Shown: piece by piece, positions 21,888 through 23,848 of the stretch
Layout of the letters: each line of letters begins with the position of its first letter
Position numbering within the stretch: the stretch's first letter is position 1
Source: Rhizophagus prolifer
Taxonomy: Eukaryota; Glomeromycota; Glomeromycetes; Glomerales; Glomeraceae
Length of the DNA: 23,848 nucleotides
Direction of reading: 5' to 3'
Assembly: GCA_019425655.1 (NCBI GenBank)
Contig: NQWY01024838.1
Coordinates: forward strand, 1-23,848
Made by a program: the position numbers and the translations under genes
The notes under the pieces: model-generated
Databases searched by the model: none
What the model saw: the letters and a program-made list of their open reading frames with translations, nothing else
Told to the model about the DNA's origin: nothing

Positions 21888-23741
21888 TTATTTTAAAACT
21901 TCAAATTCTATAGTACTTCCGCTTGAAACCTTGATTTCTGCTCTTTCATAATCATCTTTTGTCGCCAGATAAGGATTTTCCAAAAACTTCTGAGGATTAA
22001 TTGCCATTAGCGGAAACCAGGTGCTCTGAACCTGGATTTGTATTTTATGTCCTTTTTTGAAGGTATGAAGAACATCCTGCAATTTAACATCAATAGTTAC
22101 CCCTTTATTTGGTATAAGAGGTTCCGGTTTCTCAAAACTGTTACGGAATCTTGCCGGCATTATTTCACTTCTTACCAATTGATGATAATTGGCATAGACC
22201 ACACCGGGCTTATCAGGATTAGCTTTTTCATCGGCAGGATAAACATCGATTAATTTCACAATAAAATCTGCATCAGTGGATGAAGAAGCGATTTTTAATT
22301 TTGTCAGAATTTCCCCGGCTAGTGTCATATCTTTCTCCAAAACTTCTGTTGTATAGGTCACAACGTCCGATCTGTAACTTGCAAAACGCTGATCCTCGCT
22401 CATATAATTTTTGGGGGTGAAATTGTTCATATCCTTATAGTTTTCACTACTTAAAACAGGCCTGTTGGGATCGGAAACATAAACGGAAAATGTTTTTGGG
22501 TTATCTCCTTTTACAGAAAGATTTCCCGTTGAATTCATGTAATAAGTTTGTTTTTCAGTTTGCTTTGGTGGCCAGTTATCAAACTGTTTCCATTCTTTTT
22601 TCCCGGTATCAAACATATAAGCTTCCGGCAGTTTAGCTCCAGTCCTGGAGTCTTCTTTCAGATAATGATGAAAAAATGGCTGCTCTATATTTTTTTGGTA
22701 AAAAGTTGCTAAACTATCTCCAAAATAGATGTCGTTATGAAAATGTTTTCCAGCTTCTACATTCCAGCCGCCATGTGAAAACGGTCCCATAACAATTGTG
22801 TTTTTAGCTTTTGGATTATTTTTTTCAATAGTTTTATAAATTTCCAATGGTCCGCGAAGATCTTCTGCATCAAACCAGCCACCAACTGTCATTACTGCAT
22901 GACTGATGTTCCTGAGGTGAGGTAAAAGATCTCTTTTTTTCCAGAAGTCATCATAGTTTGGGTGATTGACAACTTCCTGCATAAAGAAGTTGTCTTTGTA
23001 ATATTTATCAACACCTTCTTTCAACGTTCCCATATTTTTATAGAAAAGATAGCCGTCATCAGAAGTCGGTTTTATCATTTTATCAGCAAACCAAGATTCT
23101 TTCTCAGGTTTTGTTTTCTGTACACCAAATACAGGGAAAGTTTTGAAATAGCTCATCAGAAAAGCGCCGTTGTGGTGAAAATCATCAAACCAAAAATCTG
23201 AAATAGGTGCCTGTGGTGAAGATGCTACCAAAGCAGGATGGTTGGCTAAAGTTCCTACAGCTGTATAAAATCCAGGATAGGAAGTTCCATATTGCCCGAC
23301 TTTTCCGTTATTATTTTGAACATTTTTTACCAGCCAATCCACAGTGTCATAAGTATCAGTGCTTTCGTCCACATCTTTTTTGGTTTTGTGATCAACTTGC
23401 GGCGTCATATTGGTAAAAGTGCCCTCGCTCATATATCGTCCGCGAACGTCCTGAAAAACGAAGATGTATTTTTCTTTTTCGATGAAAGGATTAGGACTCA
23501 ACTTTTTTCTGAAATTAGTTTCGCCGTACGGTGCAACACTGTAACAAGTCCTGTTCATAATGATCGGATATTTGTTGCTTTTGGAAATATCCTTTGGGAT
23601 ATAAATGATTGTGAACAGCTTTGTACCATCGCGCATAGGGATATAAACTTCTTTTTTGGTAAAATTTTGTTCAACGGAAGATGTTTGCGCCAAACTCCAT
23701 CCGACGACCATAAAACAGAAAAACATTAATAATCTCTTCAT
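21888..23741 (-). CDS. Secreted S15/CocE-type hydrolase
   Basis: A 617-residue exported alpha/beta hydrolase of the X-Pro dipeptidyl-peptidase/CocE family. Residues 1-19 are a signal peptide ending GWSLAQ. The N-terminal MRDGTKLFTIIYIPK, the nucleophile elbow GQYGTSYPG with Ser154, GGWFDAEDLRG with the likely Asp, and GPFSHGGWN with His323 form the catalytic set. A C-terminal jelly-roll domain (about residues 390-617) completes the family layout. Members hydrolyse peptides, cocaine-like esters, or amino acid esters and beta-lactam side chains (glutaryl-acylase and alpha-amino-acid ester hydrolase groups); the substrate here is unknown, but length and motifs favour the ester-hydrolase group. 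It probably acts in the periplasm or outside the cell. Confidence 0.9.
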   Translation of the reverse strand: MKRLLMFFCFMVVGWSLAQTSSVEQNFTKKEVYIPMRDGTKLFTIIYIPKDISKSNKYPIIMNRTCYSVAPYGETNFRKKLSPNPFIEKEKYIFVFQDVRGRYMSEGTFTNMTPQVDHKTKKDVDESTDTYDTVDWLVKNVQNNNGKVGQYGTSYPGFYTAVGTLANHPALVASSPQAPISDFWFDDFHHNGAFLMSYFKTFPVFGVQKTKPEKESWFADKMIKPTSDDGYLFYKNMGTLKEGVDKYYKDNFFMQEVVNHPNYDDFWKKRDLLPHLRNISHAVMTVGGWFDAEDLRGPLEIYKTIEKNNPKAKNTIVMGPFSHGGWNVEAGKHFHNDIYFGDSLATFYQKNIEQPFFHHYLKEDSRTGAKLPEAYMFDTGKKEWKQFDNWPPKQTEKQTYYMNSTGNLSVKGDNPKTFSVYVSDPNRPVLSSENYKDMNNFTPKNYMSEDQRFASYRSDVVTYTTEVLEKDMTLAGEILTKLKIASSSTDADFIVKLIDVYPADEKANPDKPGVVYANYHQLVRSEIMPARFRNSFEKPEPLIPNKGVTIDVKLQDVLHTFKKGHKIQIQVQSTWFPLMAINPQKFLENPYLATKDDYERAEIKVSSGSTIEFEVLK

Positions 23742-23848
23742 TGATAAATAATTTTGAATAAAATTAAGTTTTTTTAATGAAACTTGATGTTAGAAATATA
23801 GACAAAAGTTCGATTTGAAACTATAAACTTCTTTTGTGCGAAGCGCGC

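Noticed and set aside
23292-23729. 145-codon frame opposite the S15 hydrolase
   Set aside because: Antisense to the conserved N-terminal half of the hydrolase; no domain or start context.
1-23848. Prophage, insertion sequence, toxin gene, tRNA or rRNA
   Set aside because: No transposase, integrase, capsid or cloverleaf-like sequence was recognised on either strand.

Overview
The window looks like chromosomal DNA from a Bacteroidota bacterium of the Flavobacteriia, most likely a Chryseobacterium-like member of the Weeksellaceae. This rests on AT-rich DNA with few Shine-Dalgarno sites, several TAnnTTTG -7 promoter elements, a PorP/SprF type IX secretion protein, a DUF3822-rsmD pair, and flavobacterial-style short intergenic repeats. 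The genus is an inference. I see no prophage, insertion sequence, CRISPR array, tRNA or rRNA. Most genes are housekeeping or stress genes.

Layout. 1-1606 (minus): a fused hypoxanthine phosphoribosyltransferase-adenylate kinase followed by the 5' part of obg, which runs off the left edge. 1736-7103 (plus): PASTA membrane protein, RluD-type pseudouridine synthase, PorP/SprF, HemW-like radical SAM protein and glutamate racemase. 7251-9095: a LysR regulator whose reading frame is broken near its start, divergent from an mdaB-ygiN-like quinone reductase/monooxygenase pair. 9175-10736 (minus): an ABC-F ATPase split into two frames. 11020-12053: a nitroreductase and an HxlR regulator, divergent from a compact symmetric promoter region. 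12055-14243 (minus): a tight operon of DUF3822 protein, GNAT acetyltransferase, RsmD and a secreted glucosaminidase. 14548-19823 (plus): secreted thioredoxin-like protein, DUF3575 outer-membrane protein, small membrane protein, LpxH-like hydrolase, LuxE-like acyl-protein synthetase domain protein, small membrane protein, an N-terminally shortened DUF5715/M15-like protein and a nuclease-like protein. 19870-20583 (minus): aquaporin. 20748-21740 (plus): luciferase-like flavin oxidoreductase. 21888-23741 (minus): secreted S15/CocE-type hydrolase.

How the genes work together. One theme is purine and ribosome housekeeping (Hpt-Adk, Obg, RluD, RsmD). A second is the cell envelope (PASTA, MurI, LpxH, PorP, glucosaminidase, DUF3575). 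A third is redox and xenobiotic response, with two regulator/reductase pairs within 4 kb (LysR with MdaB-YgiN, HxlR with nitroreductase) and a broken ABC-F gene between them.

The most interesting non-coding signals are three. First, the hxlR/nitroreductase intergenic region, where two divergent promoters can be read as interleaved on opposite strands in the same 34 bp. Second, a structured intergenic element with a shared head and tail, seen at 14267-14390 and 21750-21815. Third, several families of short dispersed repeats, one of which supplies the end and stop codon of the ABC-F gene. I do not see a clearly new multi-gene system such as a defence island. Three genes (LysR, ABC-F, DUF5715) have broken or missing 5' or internal frames, which could be real decay or assembly error.
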